In this document: piece after piece, positions 46,668 through 55,465 of the stretch | Position numbering within the stretch: position 1 is the stretch's first letter | Layout of the letters: each line of letters starts with the position of its first letter | Origin: Acidobacteriota bacterium | Lineage (GTDB): Bacteria; Acidobacteriota; Thermoanaerobaculia; Thermoanaerobaculales; Sulfomarinibacteraceae | Reading direction: 5' to 3' | Assembly (NCBI GenBank): GCA_013152925.1 | Contig: JAADFK010000135.1 | Coordinates: forward strand, 1 to 55,465 | Length of the DNA: 55,465 nt | The notes under the pieces: model-generated | What the model saw: only the letters and a program-made list of their open reading frames with translations | Database searches by the model: none | Told to the model about the DNA's origin: nothing | Made by a program: the position numbers and the translations under genes

Positions 46668-46786
46668 CGTTGGGGTCCAACCTCTTCAGTTACAGTGATA
46701 TTCCCGGAGAGTCTCCTGGCCGTGACCAGAGCCGGGCGGTCCACTGGCCGGATTGGGGGAGCGTCGCGGCGATTCGGTCGCCCCGG

Positions 46787-47605
46787 TCATCGCAGCACTC
46801 CCACAAGGAGCAGGTAGCCGACCACGGGCGGCGCCGAGTAGAACAGAGAGTCCGTGCGGTCGAGGAACCCGCCGTGGCCGGGAAGGAGCCCGGAGGAGTC
46901 CTTCACGCCGGTGGCGCGCTTGAGCTGGGACTCCACGAGATCCCCGAGGGGCGCCGTCACCGCCAGGATGAGCCCTACGGCCAGCGTGTGGAGCGGGGCC
47001 AGCCGAACGCCGAGAGCCCACCACAGGAGGAAGGCGCCGGCGATGGTGGCGGCGACGCCTCCCACCAGGCCTTCCCAGGTCTTCTTGGGACTGATCCGCG
47101 GCGCCATGTGGTGCCGGCCGAGGGTCTTCCCCACGTAGTAGGCCCCCGAGTCGCCGATCCAGATGGTCCCGAGAAAGAGGAGAACGAAGCGGATGCCCCA
47201 GCTGTCCTCCGGCCACTGCCGGAGCCAACCCAGGGCGGCCGCCCCCAATCCCAGGTAGATGGGGACCAGGAGCGCGGCGGCCGTGCCGGTCAGGGCTCCA
47301 TCGGGCCGCGTTGGGCTGGCCAGCTGGAAGGTCGGGAGGACCAACGCCACGGCGAACAGGGTCGCCAGCAGCGCTGCGAGACTCCCGGCCCAGGCGGCGA
47401 TCAGCACGGCGGCCAGGGTGGCCAGGGGCAGCAGCCTGCCACAGGGGATGCCGGCGCCGCGGGCCATGGTCAGGAGCTCGTCGCCCGCCAACATGGCCGC
47501 TGCACCCAGCACCAGGAGAAAGCCCCACGCGGGAGCGAAAACGATGATGACCAGGAGGACGGGAATGGCGACGACCGCCAGGGCCTCACGTGCCGGCACG
47601 GACAT
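46787..47605 (-). CDS. cdsA: Phosphatidate cytidylyltransferase
   Basis: SPKKTWEGLVGG...APLGDLVESQLKRATGVKDSSGLLPGHGGFLDRTDSLFY. Confidence 0.96.
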   Translation of the reverse strand: MSVPAREALAVVAIPVLLVIIVFAPAWGFLLVLGAAAMLAGDELLTMARGAGIPCGRLLPLATLAAVLIAAWAGSLAALLATLFAVALVLPTFQLASPTRPDGALTGTAAALLVPIYLGLGAAALGWLRQWPEDSWGIRFVLLFLGTIWIGDSGAYYVGKTLGRHHMAPRISPKKTWEGLVGGVAATIAGAFLLWWALGVRLAPLHTLAVGLILAVTAPLGDLVESQLKRATGVKDSSGLLPGHGGFLDRTDSLFYSAPPVVGYLLLVGVLR

Positions 47606-48407
47606 CCCCCGTCGGCATGAAGACCCCCTGCTCCTCCGGCGAGAGGCCGCCGAACCGGCGTTCCCGTTGCTGGTAGTCCAGAATGGCCTCGAGGAGGTGG
47701 ATCTTGCGGAAGTCCGGCCACAACACCGGGGTGAAGTAGATCTCCGTGTAGGCCAGCTGCCACAGGAGGAAGTTGGAGATCCTCTGCTCGCCCGAGGTCC
47801 GGATCAGGAGATCCGGATCGGGGATGCCTCCCGTGTCCAGATGACGGCCGATCCATTCCTCGTCGATCGCCTCGGCCCTGAGCTCGCCCCGTTCCGCGGC
47901 GGCGGCGGCCTGGCGGACCAGGTCGGTCAGCTCCTGGCGTCCCGAGTAGTTCAGGGCGATCTGCACCAGCGGACCGGTGCAACGTGCGGTCGCTTCGAGG
48001 GCGTGGTCCAGCTCCTTGCGGACGCTGGCATCGAGGCGGTCGAGCCGGCCGATCGTCCTGAAGCGGAGGTTGTTCTCCAGGAAGGTGTGGAGCTCCTTGC
48101 GCAGGTACTCCTTGAGGAGCGCCATCAGGGTGATCACCTCATAGCGGGGACGCTTCCAGTTTTCCGTGGAGAAGGCATAGAGAGTCAGGATCTCGATTCC
48201 AAGCCGTGAGCTGGTGTCGATGATCTCCCGGACGGATTGAATCCCGGCCCGATGACCCTCGACCCGGGGACGGCGGCGCGCCTTGGCCCAGCGCCCGTTG
48301 CCGTCCATGATCACGGCCACGTGGCGCGGCAGCCGGTCGGGATCGATCCGGTTCAAGACCGCGCGTTCGGGAGCTCCGGGCTCTGCTATTTCGTCCAAGT
48401 GACGCAT
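47586..48407 (-). CDS. uppS: Isoprenyl transferase (undecaprenyl-PP synthase family)
   Basis: HVAVIMDGNGRWAKARRRPRVEGHRAG; TLYAFSTENWKRP; PDLLIRTSGEQRISNFLLWQLAYTEIYF. Confidence 0.97.
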   Translation of the reverse strand: MRHLDEIAEPGAPERAVLNRIDPDRLPRHVAVIMDGNGRWAKARRRPRVEGHRAGIQSVREIIDTSSRLGIEILTLYAFSTENWKRPRYEVITLMALLKEYLRKELHTFLENNLRFRTIGRLDRLDASVRKELDHALEATARCTGPLVQIALNYSGRQELTDLVRQAAAAAERGELRAEAIDEEWIGRHLDTGGIPDPDLLIRTSGEQRISNFLLWQLAYTEIYFTPVLWPDFRKIHLLEAILDYQQRERRFGGLSPEEQGVFMPTGDVRAGT

Positions 48408-48490
48408 ACACTTACCCCTGGGATCTGGAGTCTATCACAATGCTTGTCCGCTGGTCGGGACGATCCAAGATACCTCCGGGCCCGGGCCCT

Positions 48491-49276
48491 TCAGCCGGCA
48501 GAGCCCCGTCGGCCGGGACGTCCCGGCCGACGATAATACACCTTCTCGAGAGTCAGGCCCCGTGCGGGGGCCGTGGCGATCGGGGCGCCGGGGGTGGGCC
48601 GGCGCAGAAGCTGTTCCACCTGGCCTGCCGATCCCTCCGCCGCCGCCGAGAGGATAGCCCCCGCCATCCGCCGGACCTGGTAGCGGAGGAAGCCGTCTCC
48701 GAGGAAGTGCAGGGTCAGGGAGCCGGGGGCCCAGCGGGCCCATGCGGCCAGAAGCCGCTTGGTGGTTGGCCCCTGCGAGGCGTCGGGAACGCTGAAGGAG
48801 GCCATGTCGTGACGGCCCACGAGGAGGGCGAGGGCGGCCTCCAGGGTGCGCCGGTTCCGAACCGGCGGCATGGGCGCGGACCGCAGGCCGGACCACGGCA
48901 ACCGCGCCGGGCCCCAGTGGAGCCGGTAGGCGTAGTGCTTGGCGACGGCGTCGCGCCGTGCGTGGAACGACGGGGCGACGGCCACGGCCCGGAGGACGCG
49001 GATCCCCTCGGGGAGAACGGCGTTGAGGATGACCGGGAGGTCAGCCGTGGGAATGCCGGCGGGAAGATCGGCGTGGGCCGCCTGGGCCCGGGCGTGAACC
49101 CCGGCGTCGGTCCGCCCCGCGCCGACGACGGCGGGCGAGGGCCGTCGCATCACGCGAGCCAGCGCGGACTCCAGCTCGCCCTGGACCGTCCGCTGTCCCG
49201 GCTGACGTTGCCAGCCGTGGAAGCCGGTCCCCAGGTAGGCGACGGTCAGCTTGATCCTCCGCTCCACGGGGCCCAT
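48491..49276 (-). CDS. truA: tRNA pseudouridine(38-40) synthase
   Basis: VAYLGTGFHGWQRQPGQRTVQGELE; GAGRTDAGVHARAQAAH; GDGFLRYQVRRMAGAIL. Confidence 0.95.
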   Translation of the reverse strand: MGPVERRIKLTVAYLGTGFHGWQRQPGQRTVQGELESALARVMRRPSPAVVGAGRTDAGVHARAQAAHADLPAGIPTADLPVILNAVLPEGIRVLRAVAVAPSFHARRDAVAKHYAYRLHWGPARLPWSGLRSAPMPPVRNRRTLEAALALLVGRHDMASFSVPDASQGPTTKRLLAAWARWAPGSLTLHFLGDGFLRYQVRRMAGAILSAAAEGSAGQVEQLLRRPTPGAPIATAPARGLTLEKVYYRRPGRPGRRGSAG

Positions 49277-49368
49277 GTTCGCACGGGCGGCGGGGCGTGA
49301 GAAGCAGGGCTCGCCGACTTGCCCTGGTGTGTCCTTGACACGGCGGGCTGCGATACAATGAATGTCAA

Positions 49369-50949
49369 ATGTTCGACCTGGTATATGAAGACGGCGGGAT
49401 CAGCCACCGGGTGCCTCTCCGGCCCGGCCTCTCCCTGGGAAGGGCCAGTGACAACGATGTGGTGCTGCGCGATTTTTCCGTATCCCGCCACCATGCGCGG
49501 ATCGAGGGCGAAGACGAGTCCCCGAGGATTACCGACCTGGGCTCGACCAACGGCGTCAAGCTCAACGGAGAGTTCGTCACCTCGGCGGCGATCCGTCCGG
49601 GCGATGTCCTGACCATCGGCAGCTTCGAGCTCAACGTGGAGGAGCGCGGGGTGACCGCGGAGGGTCTTTCCTCGGCCACCTACCTGCGCCCCCTGGCGGA
49701 GTTCAAGAAGGAGTACGACCTGGAGGCCCCGCCGTCGGGGGCCGTACGCGGCCTGGGGGAGCGGGAGCGCGTCTTTGAGGTGCTGGCCCAGGTGGCCAAG
49801 GTCCTGCTCCAGGTGGAGGAGCTGCATCCCGTCCTCGAGAAGGTCATGGATCTGGTCTTCGCCCACCTCAAGGTGGACCGCGGCTTCATCGTCCTCTACG
49901 ACGACGAGGGCGAGCCCAAGCTGGAGCTGTGGCGCGCCCGCAAGCTCGAGGATGGTGACGAGCCCGAGGTCCCGCTCTCGCGGACCATCCTTGATATGGT
50001 CTCCGGCAAGAAGGTCGCCCTGCTGACCCACGACGCCCAGACCGACGGGCGCTTCGAGGCCGGACGGAGCATCCGGATCCACCAGATCCGTTCCGCCATG
50101 TGCGTCCCTCTGTGGCACCTCGAGGAGGTCATCGGCGTCATCTACGTGGATTCCCCGCTCCACGTGGGCTCCTTCTCCACGGCGGATCTGGACCTTCTCA
50201 CGGCGCTGGCCAACTACGCCGCCATCGCCATCGAACAGGCCCGGTTACGGGAGCGGATCAAGAGCGAGGAGCTCGTACGGCAGCGCCTGGAGCGCTACCA
50301 CTCCCCGGCCGTCATCGAGGCCGTCCTCACGGGTCCCGAGCACGGCACGCCGCCCGTCATGTCGCGGGAGACCTCCATCCTCTTCGCCGACATCGTCGGC
50401 TTCACCTCGCGTTGCGAGACCCTGCCTCCCGAAGAGGTCTCGGCCTTTCTCAACGAGTTTTTCTCCCGGGCCGCGGACGCCATCTTCAAGTACGGCGGGA
50501 CGCTGGACAAGTTCATCGGCGATGCGGTCATGGCGTTTTTCGGCGCGCCGCTGCCCCAGCCCGATCACGCCGAGCGGGCCGTTCGTGCGGCGATCACCCT
50601 GTCCCGCGCCCTGGAATCGTGGAACCGGGAACGTTCGCTGGAGGGGCTGGAGCCCGTGGAGGTCCGGACAGCGATCCACTCGGGTCCCGTTGTGGTGGGC
50701 GACATCGGCTCGGCGACCCGCGTCGATTACACGGTCCTCGGCAACACGGTCAACGTGGCGGCGCGCTTGGAGGAGTTCGTGGCCAAGCCCGGCTTGATCG
50801 TTCTTGGGGAGACCACCCAGGCCGCCGTCGCCCACATCTTCCCCACCGAGCACCTGGGGAACGTCCAGCTCAAGGGGCTGACGCGGAAGATCGCCGCGTA
50901 CCGGGTCAAGCTGGAGGAGATCAGCCACATCCAGGGGTCGGTTGCATGA
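49369..50949 (+). CDS. FHA-GAF-class III adenylate/guanylate cyclase
   Basis: FHA LSLGRASDNDVVLRDFSVSRHHARI..DLGSTNGVKLNG; GAF region; cyclase ILFADIVGFTSRCE..KFIGDAVMAFFGAP..YTVLGNTVNVAARLEEF. Confidence 0.96.
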   Translation: MFDLVYEDGGISHRVPLRPGLSLGRASDNDVVLRDFSVSRHHARIEGEDESPRITDLGSTNGVKLNGEFVTSAAIRPGDVLTIGSFELNVEERGVTAEGLSSATYLRPLAEFKKEYDLEAPPSGAVRGLGERERVFEVLAQVAKVLLQVEELHPVLEKVMDLVFAHLKVDRGFIVLYDDEGEPKLELWRARKLEDGDEPEVPLSRTILDMVSGKKVALLTHDAQTDGRFEAGRSIRIHQIRSAMCVPLWHLEEVIGVIYVDSPLHVGSFSTADLDLLTALANYAAIAIEQARLRERIKSEELVRQRLERYHSPAVIEAVLTGPEHGTPPVMSRETSILFADIVGFTSRCETLPPEEVSAFLNEFFSRAADAIFKYGGTLDKFIGDAVMAFFGAPLPQPDHAERAVRAAITLSRALESWNRERSLEGLEPVEVRTAIHSGPVVVGDIGSATRVDYTVLGNTVNVAARLEEFVAKPGLIVLGETTQAAVAHIFPTEHLGNVQLKGLTRKIAAYRVKLEEISHIQGSVA

Positions 50950-51506
50950 GAATGGGAGAATTGGTCTTCGTCACCTCGAACCTCGACAAGCTGCGCGAGG
51001 CGGAGGAGGTTCTCGGCGTCAGCCTGGACCATCACGCCCTGGACCTGGACGAGATCCAGTCCCTCGACCTTGAAAGCGTCGTGCGCCACAAGGCGCGCTC
51101 GGCCTGGGAACGGCTCCGGCGGCCGGTTCTCGTGGAGGATACCTCCCTGGAGCTCGCCGGCGCCGCCGGATTCCCCGGCCCGCTGGTGCGGTGGCTGCTG
51201 GTCAGCGTTGGACCCTCGGGGATCGCTCGCGTCGCCCACGCCTTTGCCGATCCCCGTGCCACGGTGCGGTGCATGGCCTGCGCCTGCGACGGCGGCGAGG
51301 AGATCCTGGGTCTCGGCGTGGTCCGCGGCCGGATCGCCGAGGCGCCCAGGGGCCGCAAGGGCTTCGGCTGGGACAGCGTCTTCGAGCCCGAGGGCGCCCG
51401 CGGCCGCACCTACGCCGAGATGAGCCGGGCCGAAAAGAACGCCATCTCCCACCGCCGACGCGCCCTGGAGTCCCTCAAGTCCGCCCTCCTCGGCACCGCC
51501 CCCTGA
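50946..51506 (+). CDS. rdgB: RdgB/HAM1-type non-canonical purine NTP pyrophosphatase
   Basis: LVFVTSNLDKLREAEEVLG; VLVEDTSLEL; GFGWDSVFEPEGARGRTYAEMSRAEKNAISHRRRAL. Confidence 0.93.
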   Translation: MRMGELVFVTSNLDKLREAEEVLGVSLDHHALDLDEIQSLDLESVVRHKARSAWERLRRPVLVEDTSLELAGAAGFPGPLVRWLLVSVGPSGIARVAHAFADPRATVRCMACACDGGEEILGLGVVRGRIAEAPRGRKGFGWDSVFEPEGARGRTYAEMSRAEKNAISHRRRALESLKSALLGTAP

Positions 51507-51559
51507 CGCGGCCGCCGCCACCGTCGGGAAGTCCTCGACCGGAGCTCCCGTCCCATCCC

Positions 51560-51699
51560 GTCATCCCGGCCGTATCGGTGCGGAGCGCCGCGGAGCGGAG
51601 GGATCTCACAGCCCATGGGCGGGGCCGGGTTTTTGGGCGGTTGGCGGTTGTTGAGGAGATCCCTCCACTCGTTCGCTACGCTCGCTCGGTCGGGATGAC
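51560..51699. repeat. BIME-like paired inverted REP elements
   Basis: gtcatcccggcc...gcggagcggagggatctc then gagatccctccactcgttcgctacgctcgctcggtcgggatgac in inverted orientation. Confidence 0.85.
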
Positions 51700-51748
51700 A
51701 GAGGGGGGGCATCCCGGCCGGAGCGGTATGGGACACCAATCCCACCCC

Positions 51749-51873
51749 GTCATCCCGCCCGGAGCGCAGCGTCCAACCCATCCCGTCATCCCGGCCGTAT
51801 CGGTGCGCAGCGCCCGTCCCTTCCTGTCATCCCGACCGGAGCGGTGCGGAGCGCCGCGAAGTGGAGGGATCTC
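51749..51873. repeat. Further REP-like units, ending ...gcgccgcgaagtggagggatctc
   Basis: Three gtcatcccg(c/g/a)cc.g... units in direct orientation. Confidence 0.75.
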
Positions 51874-51920
51874 ACCGGGTGTCGCGGGAGCCGGGGTTCT
51901 CCGGCCGCCGGCCGGTGGTG

Positions 51921-51940
51921 GGGAGAAAAACAGTGTCCCC
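51921..51940. repeat. Isolated copy of RAYT-element end (GGGAGAAAAACAGTGTCCCC)
   Basis: Matches 13381-13400 (agagaaaaacaatgtccctt) at most positions. Confidence 0.6.
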
Positions 51941-52080
51941 AAATCTCCCAAATCTCGCTCGGCAATCTGCACGGCTTTGTGATCATCGAGGGCGGCAGGG
52001 TCTGACCCCTTCACCCCTGCTCCGGAAGTCGTCAATGCTCCGGGCCACTGCCGCAGTCCCCCTGTGCTACCCTCCGCGCC

Positions 52081-52836
52081 ATGCGGGAGGCGTTGCTCTC
52101 CAAACGGTCCGGGGAGATCCGGGGGATGTTCGGGCGGATCGCGCACCGCTACGACCTGCTCAACCGGGTGCTGTCGCTGGGCCAGGACGTGCTCTGGCGG
52201 CGGGCGCTCTCGCGGGCGGTGGTCGGATCGGGCGCGCGGCGGGTGCTCGACGTGTGCACGGGGACGGCCGACGTGGCGCTGGCGCTGCCCGAGGGAGTGG
52301 GCGTGCTGGGAACCGACTTCTGCCTGCCCATGCTGGCCCGGGGTCGGCGGAAGGTGTTGGCCCGCCACCGGCGCGTGCCGCTTTTCGCCGGGGACGCGCT
52401 GGCGCTCCCGGTGGCCGGGGGCTCGGCGGACGCGGTGACGGTGGCCTTCGGAATCCGCAACTTCGAGGACCTGGAAGCCGGCCTCGCCGAGCTCGTCCGG
52501 GTGCTCCGGCCGGGCGGGTGGCTGTTCATCCTGGAGTTCTCGCAGCCGCGTGGGCCCCTGGCGCCCCTCCTTGGCTGGTGGGCGCGGACGGTGCCGCCGC
52601 GGGTGGGCCGCTGGCTGTCGGGCGATCCCGAGGCCTACAGCTACCTTCCCGCCTCGGTGTCCGCCTTTCCGAGCCTGGAGCGGATGACGGGCGTGCTCGA
52701 AGCCATCGGACTCGAGGAGGTCAGCGGCCGGACCTTGACGGGTGGTGTGGCCGCCCTCTACGGTGGCCGGCGTCCGGAGCTCTGGAACGCCCCCGTGCGA
52801 TCCGTGGCGGTGCAGGAACGGGTGGAGGTCAACTGA
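52081..52836 (+). CDS. ubiE: Ubiquinone/menaquinone C-methyltransferase
   Basis: [92 protein letters not shown]. Confidence 0.96.
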   Translation: MREALLSKRSGEIRGMFGRIAHRYDLLNRVLSLGQDVLWRRALSRAVVGSGARRVLDVCTGTADVALALPEGVGVLGTDFCLPMLARGRRKVLARHRRVPLFAGDALALPVAGGSADAVTVAFGIRNFEDLEAGLAELVRVLRPGGWLFILEFSQPRGPLAPLLGWWARTVPPRVGRWLSGDPEAYSYLPASVSAFPSLERMTGVLEAIGLEEVSGRTLTGGVAALYGGRRPELWNAPVRSVAVQERVEVN

Positions 52837-53756
52837 TGGAAGACAAGATCCTCGACGGCAAGAAGGTCGCGGCCCAGATTCGGGCCGAGGTGGCGGAGCA
52901 GGTGGCCGAGCTGGCGCCGCAGGGCGTGGTGCCGCGGCTCGACGCGGTGCTGGTGGGCGACGACCCGGCCTCCAGGGTTTACGTGGGCTCCAAGGCGCGG
53001 ACCTGTGCCAAGCTGGGCATGGCCTCGGAGACCCACGTGCTGCCCGGTGACACGCCCCAGGCCGGGCTCGAGGCGCTGATCGACCGGCTCAATGCCGATC
53101 CCGAGGTGGACGGGATCCTCGTGCAGCTTCCGCTGCCCGGGGGGATCGACACCCACGCGGTCCTGGACCGCATCGACCCGGCCAAGGACGTGGATGGCTT
53201 CCATCCAGTCAACACGGGCCTTCTCCAGCAGGGCCGGCCGGCCTTGGTGCCCTGCACGCCCGCGGGGATCCTGGAGATGCTCGACCGCGAGAGGATCGCC
53301 ATCGAGGGCCGCCGGGCCGTGGTGGTGGGCCGTTCGGACATCGTCGGCAAGCCTATGGCCATGCTTCTGCTCCACCGGCACGCCACGGTGACCCTCTGTC
53401 ATTCGCGGACGCGGGACCTCCCCGCCGTGACGCGGGAGGCTGACATCCTGGTGGCCGCCGTGGGGCGGCTGGCCATGATCGGCCCCGGGCACGTGAAGGA
53501 GGGCGCCGTGGTCATCGACGTGGGGATCCACCGGCTGACGGAGCTGAGCGAGGTCGAGCGTCTCTTCCCCGGCGATGCCGCGCGAAGGGAGCGTTTCGAG
53601 TCCAAAGGCTCGGTTCTGACGGGGGACGTGGACTTCGTGCGGGTGGCGCCCATCGCCTCCCGGATCACGCCGGTTCCCGGCGGCGTGGGCCCACTGACCA
53701 TCGCCATGCTGATGGCCAACACGGTCCGGGCGGCGCGCGCCCGGCGGGGAGCGTGA
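52836..53756 (+). CDS. folD: Methylenetetrahydrofolate dehydrogenase/cyclohydrolase
   Basis: [85 protein letters not shown]. Confidence 0.98.
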   Translation: MEDKILDGKKVAAQIRAEVAEQVAELAPQGVVPRLDAVLVGDDPASRVYVGSKARTCAKLGMASETHVLPGDTPQAGLEALIDRLNADPEVDGILVQLPLPGGIDTHAVLDRIDPAKDVDGFHPVNTGLLQQGRPALVPCTPAGILEMLDRERIAIEGRRAVVVGRSDIVGKPMAMLLLHRHATVTLCHSRTRDLPAVTREADILVAAVGRLAMIGPGHVKEGAVVIDVGIHRLTELSEVERLFPGDAARRERFESKGSVLTGDVDFVRVAPIASRITPVPGGVGPLTIAMLMANTVRAARARRGA

Positions 53757-53766
53757 GGGGCGTACC

Positions 53767-54429
53767 GTGAACGGTGATGGAGGCGCGCCCGGCCGGCCCT
53801 GCGTGGTGGGGCTGACCGGGGGGCTGGCCTCGGGCAAGAGCTCGGTGGCCCGGATGTTTGCCGGGCTGGGCGCCGCCGTCTTGGACGCCGATGCCGTCGT
53901 GCACGAGCTCTACCGGTCCGGCGAGCCGGGCGCGGAAGCCGTGCGGAAGCTCTTCGGCCCGGCGGTGCTGGACGCCACCGACGGTGTCGACCGTGGCGCG
54001 CTGGCGGCGAGGATCCAGGAGGAGGCCGGTGCATTGGCACGGCTCAACGTTGCCATCCACCCCCTGGTGCGCGAGCGGGTCCGCCGGTGGATCGACGAGC
54101 TGTCCCGGCGGTCCGAGCCGCCCAGGGTGGCCGTGGTCGAGGCGACCCTCATGGTGGAGTCGGGGTCCCACCGGGGGTACGATCTCCTCGCCGTGGTGTG
54201 GTGCCGGCCGGAGCAGCAGCTGGAGCGTGCCGTCGGCCGCGGGATGCCCGAGGCGAGGGCCCGGGCGTTGCTGTCCGGGCAGATGTCCCTGGACGAGAAG
54301 CGCCGCCTGGCCGACCTCGTCATCGACAACTCCGGTGCCCCGGAGGAGCTGCCCGCCCGGGTGGACCACGCCTGGCGGCGCATCCTGGAGATGTGCGGGA
54401 CGAAGGCCCCCGCGAAATGGCGAGACTGA
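53767..54429 (+). CDS. coaE: Dephospho-CoA kinase
   Basis: VVGLTGGLASGKSSVARMFAGLGAAVLDADAVVHELY; GTG start. Confidence 0.95.
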   Translation: MNGDGGAPGRPCVVGLTGGLASGKSSVARMFAGLGAAVLDADAVVHELYRSGEPGAEAVRKLFGPAVLDATDGVDRGALAARIQEEAGALARLNVAIHPLVRERVRRWIDELSRRSEPPRVAVVEATLMVESGSHRGYDLLAVVWCRPEQQLERAVGRGMPEARARALLSGQMSLDEKRRLADLVIDNSGAPEELPARVDHAWRRILEMCGTKAPAKWRD

Positions 54430-54499
54430 CCGGCCCGATCGGCGCCGGGCCCCGGGAGTCCCCGGCATCCCGCCCGGAGCGCAGCGTCCATCCCATCCC

Positions 54500-54816
54500 G
54501 TCATCCCGACCGGAGCGGTGCGAAGCGTTCATCCCTTCCTGTCATCCCGACCGGAGCGGTGCGGAGCGCCGCGGAGCGGAGGGATCTGACGGGACAACCG
54601 GGGGCGGGGTTTTCGGGTTGCCGGAGGTTGTTGGGGAGATCCCTCCACTCGTTCGCTACGCTCGCTCGGTCGGGATGACAGAGGGGGGCATTCCGGCGGT
54701 GGCGGTGCGGAGCGCCGGTCCCATCCCGTCATTCCGGCGGTGGCGGTGCGAAGCATTCATCCCTTCCTGTCATCCCGACCGGAGCGGTGCGAAGCGCCGC
54801 GAAGTGGAGGGATCTC
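54500..54816. repeat. BIME-like REP cluster (second copy; inverted pair at 54541-54679)
   Basis: gtcatcccgaccggagcggtgcggagcgccgcggagcggagggatctg ... gagatccctccactcgttcgctacgctcgctcggtcgggatgac, with loop sequence similar to the 51560 copy. Confidence 0.85.
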
Positions 54817-55061
54817 CTGAACGAAGCCACGTGATCCCATCCCACTTGAATGGGAGGGAATCGCGCGGCGGCGCCAGTTGGCCTGCCTCACCGGGGCCGT
54901 TTTTCAGTTGTCGGTCGCGAAGAAGGCGTTCAGCGGATCTGTGGTCGTCGCATTCGGGTCGAGGGACGTTCAGCCTGACCTCCCGGCGAAGAGGCCCACG
55001 ATACCGTACGAGGGGAGGTCCAGGTTTGGCAGCTGGTCTTCCCCCTCGATCCGGGCAATCG

Positions 55062-55300
55062 GTTCCACCATGGCCAGCAGAGCTGGTGGGATCCCTCGGC
55101 TCCGGTCCTGGCGGACCTTCGCTCGGGATGCCGTTCCACCATGGCCAGCGAAGCTGGTGGGATCCCTCGGCTCCGGTCCTGGCGGACCTTCGCTCGGGAT
55201 GCCGTTCCACCATGGCCAGCAGAGCTGGCGGGATCCCTCGGCTCCGGTCCTGGCGGACCTTCGCTCGGGATGCCGTTCCACCATGGCCAGCAGAGCTGGC
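55062..55300. repeat. 71-bp-period tandem repeat, ~3.4 copies
   Basis: atggccag recurs at 55070, 55141, 55212 and 55283 (exact 71-bp spacing) with near-identical intervening sequence. Confidence 0.95.
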
Positions 55301-55305
55301 CGGTG

Positions 55306-55465
55306 TCACGGCACTTTCTCCAGTTTGGCGATGGTGGGGATCAGGGTCTTTCTGCCGGCGCGGTCGAAGAAGACGATGAGCTTGAGGCCGGGGCCGCGGC
55401 CCTTGCAGGAGAGGACGACACCGGTGCCGAAGCGGGCGTGGCGCACGCGGTCGCCGGGGCGCCAG
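55306..55465 (-). CDS. C-terminal end of UvrD/PcrA-type helicase (5' part outside window)
   Basis: Reverse strand reads WRPGDRVRHARFGTGVVLSCKGRGPGLKLIVFFDRAGRKTLIPTIAKLEKVP*, the PcrA/UvrD C-terminal tail; not in the ORF track because it has no start codon in the window. Confidence 0.85.
   Translation of the reverse strand, partial: WRPGDRVRHARFGTGVVLSCKGRGPGLKLIVFFDRAGRKTLIPTIAKLEKVP

Noticed and set aside
51191-51982. ORFs reading [22 protein letters not shown] / [16 protein letters not shown]-like peptides
   Set aside because: Translations of intergenic REP elements, a common annotation artefact.
55062-55300. Tandem repeat as a CRISPR array
   Set aside because: Units are contiguous 71-bp copies with no unique spacers and no cas genes nearby.
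54770-55309. Minus-strand ORFs with periodic sequence (MVERHPERRSARTGAEGSHQL...)
   Set aside because: Translation of the 71-bp repeat in rotating frames (71 is not divisible by 3); not a repeat protein.
1-55465. rRNA, tRNA, prophage or antiphage defence island
   Set aside because: No cloverleaf or rRNA-like stretch, integrase, phage structural gene or known defence gene pair was recognised by eye; a tRNAscan/Infernal/DefenseFinder run would be needed to be certain.

Overview
High-GC (~68%) chromosomal window that reads like core genome of an Acidobacteriota-like, Gram-negative (diderm) bacterium; this phylum call is inference. It is densely coded. Recognisable genes include partial yifB/comM, tyrA (chorismate mutase-prephenate dehydrogenase), an alpha-oxoamine synthase, an RND/MMPL exporter, glnA, fadD-like, plsB, glyA-rpiB-dgt-folC-accD, yebC-ruvC, exbB-exbD-exbD-tonB, ftsEX, yfiH, rlmN, amgK-like, tatA, bamD, rpe, rseP, cdsA, uppS, truA, an FHA-GAF-adenylate cyclase, rdgB, ubiE, folD, coaE, and the 3' end of a uvrD/pcrA-type helicase that the ORF track misses. 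The points most worth a second look are: (1) an 892-aa protein fusing a receiver-like domain without its phospho-acceptor Asp, a Ser/Thr kinase, a TM helix, a Pro/Thr-rich spacer and a TonB C-terminal domain, about 1.5 kb from a yebC-ruvC / ExbB-ExbD-ExbD-TonB / DUF4388 / TPR run; (2) a 777-aa protein with a cryptic, divergent class III nucleotide cyclase domain; (3) a ~155-bp imperfect palindrome between glnA and a REP-associated tyrosine transposase (RAYT) gene flanked by 13-bp perfect inverted repeats, with a third copy of the end motif 38 kb away; (4) REP/BIME-like palindromic repeats flanking ubiE-folD-coaE; (5) an exact 71-bp-period tandem repeat abutting the helicase 3' end. No rRNA, tRNA or CRISPR was recognised by eye. 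All domain names come from reading motifs; no database search was run.
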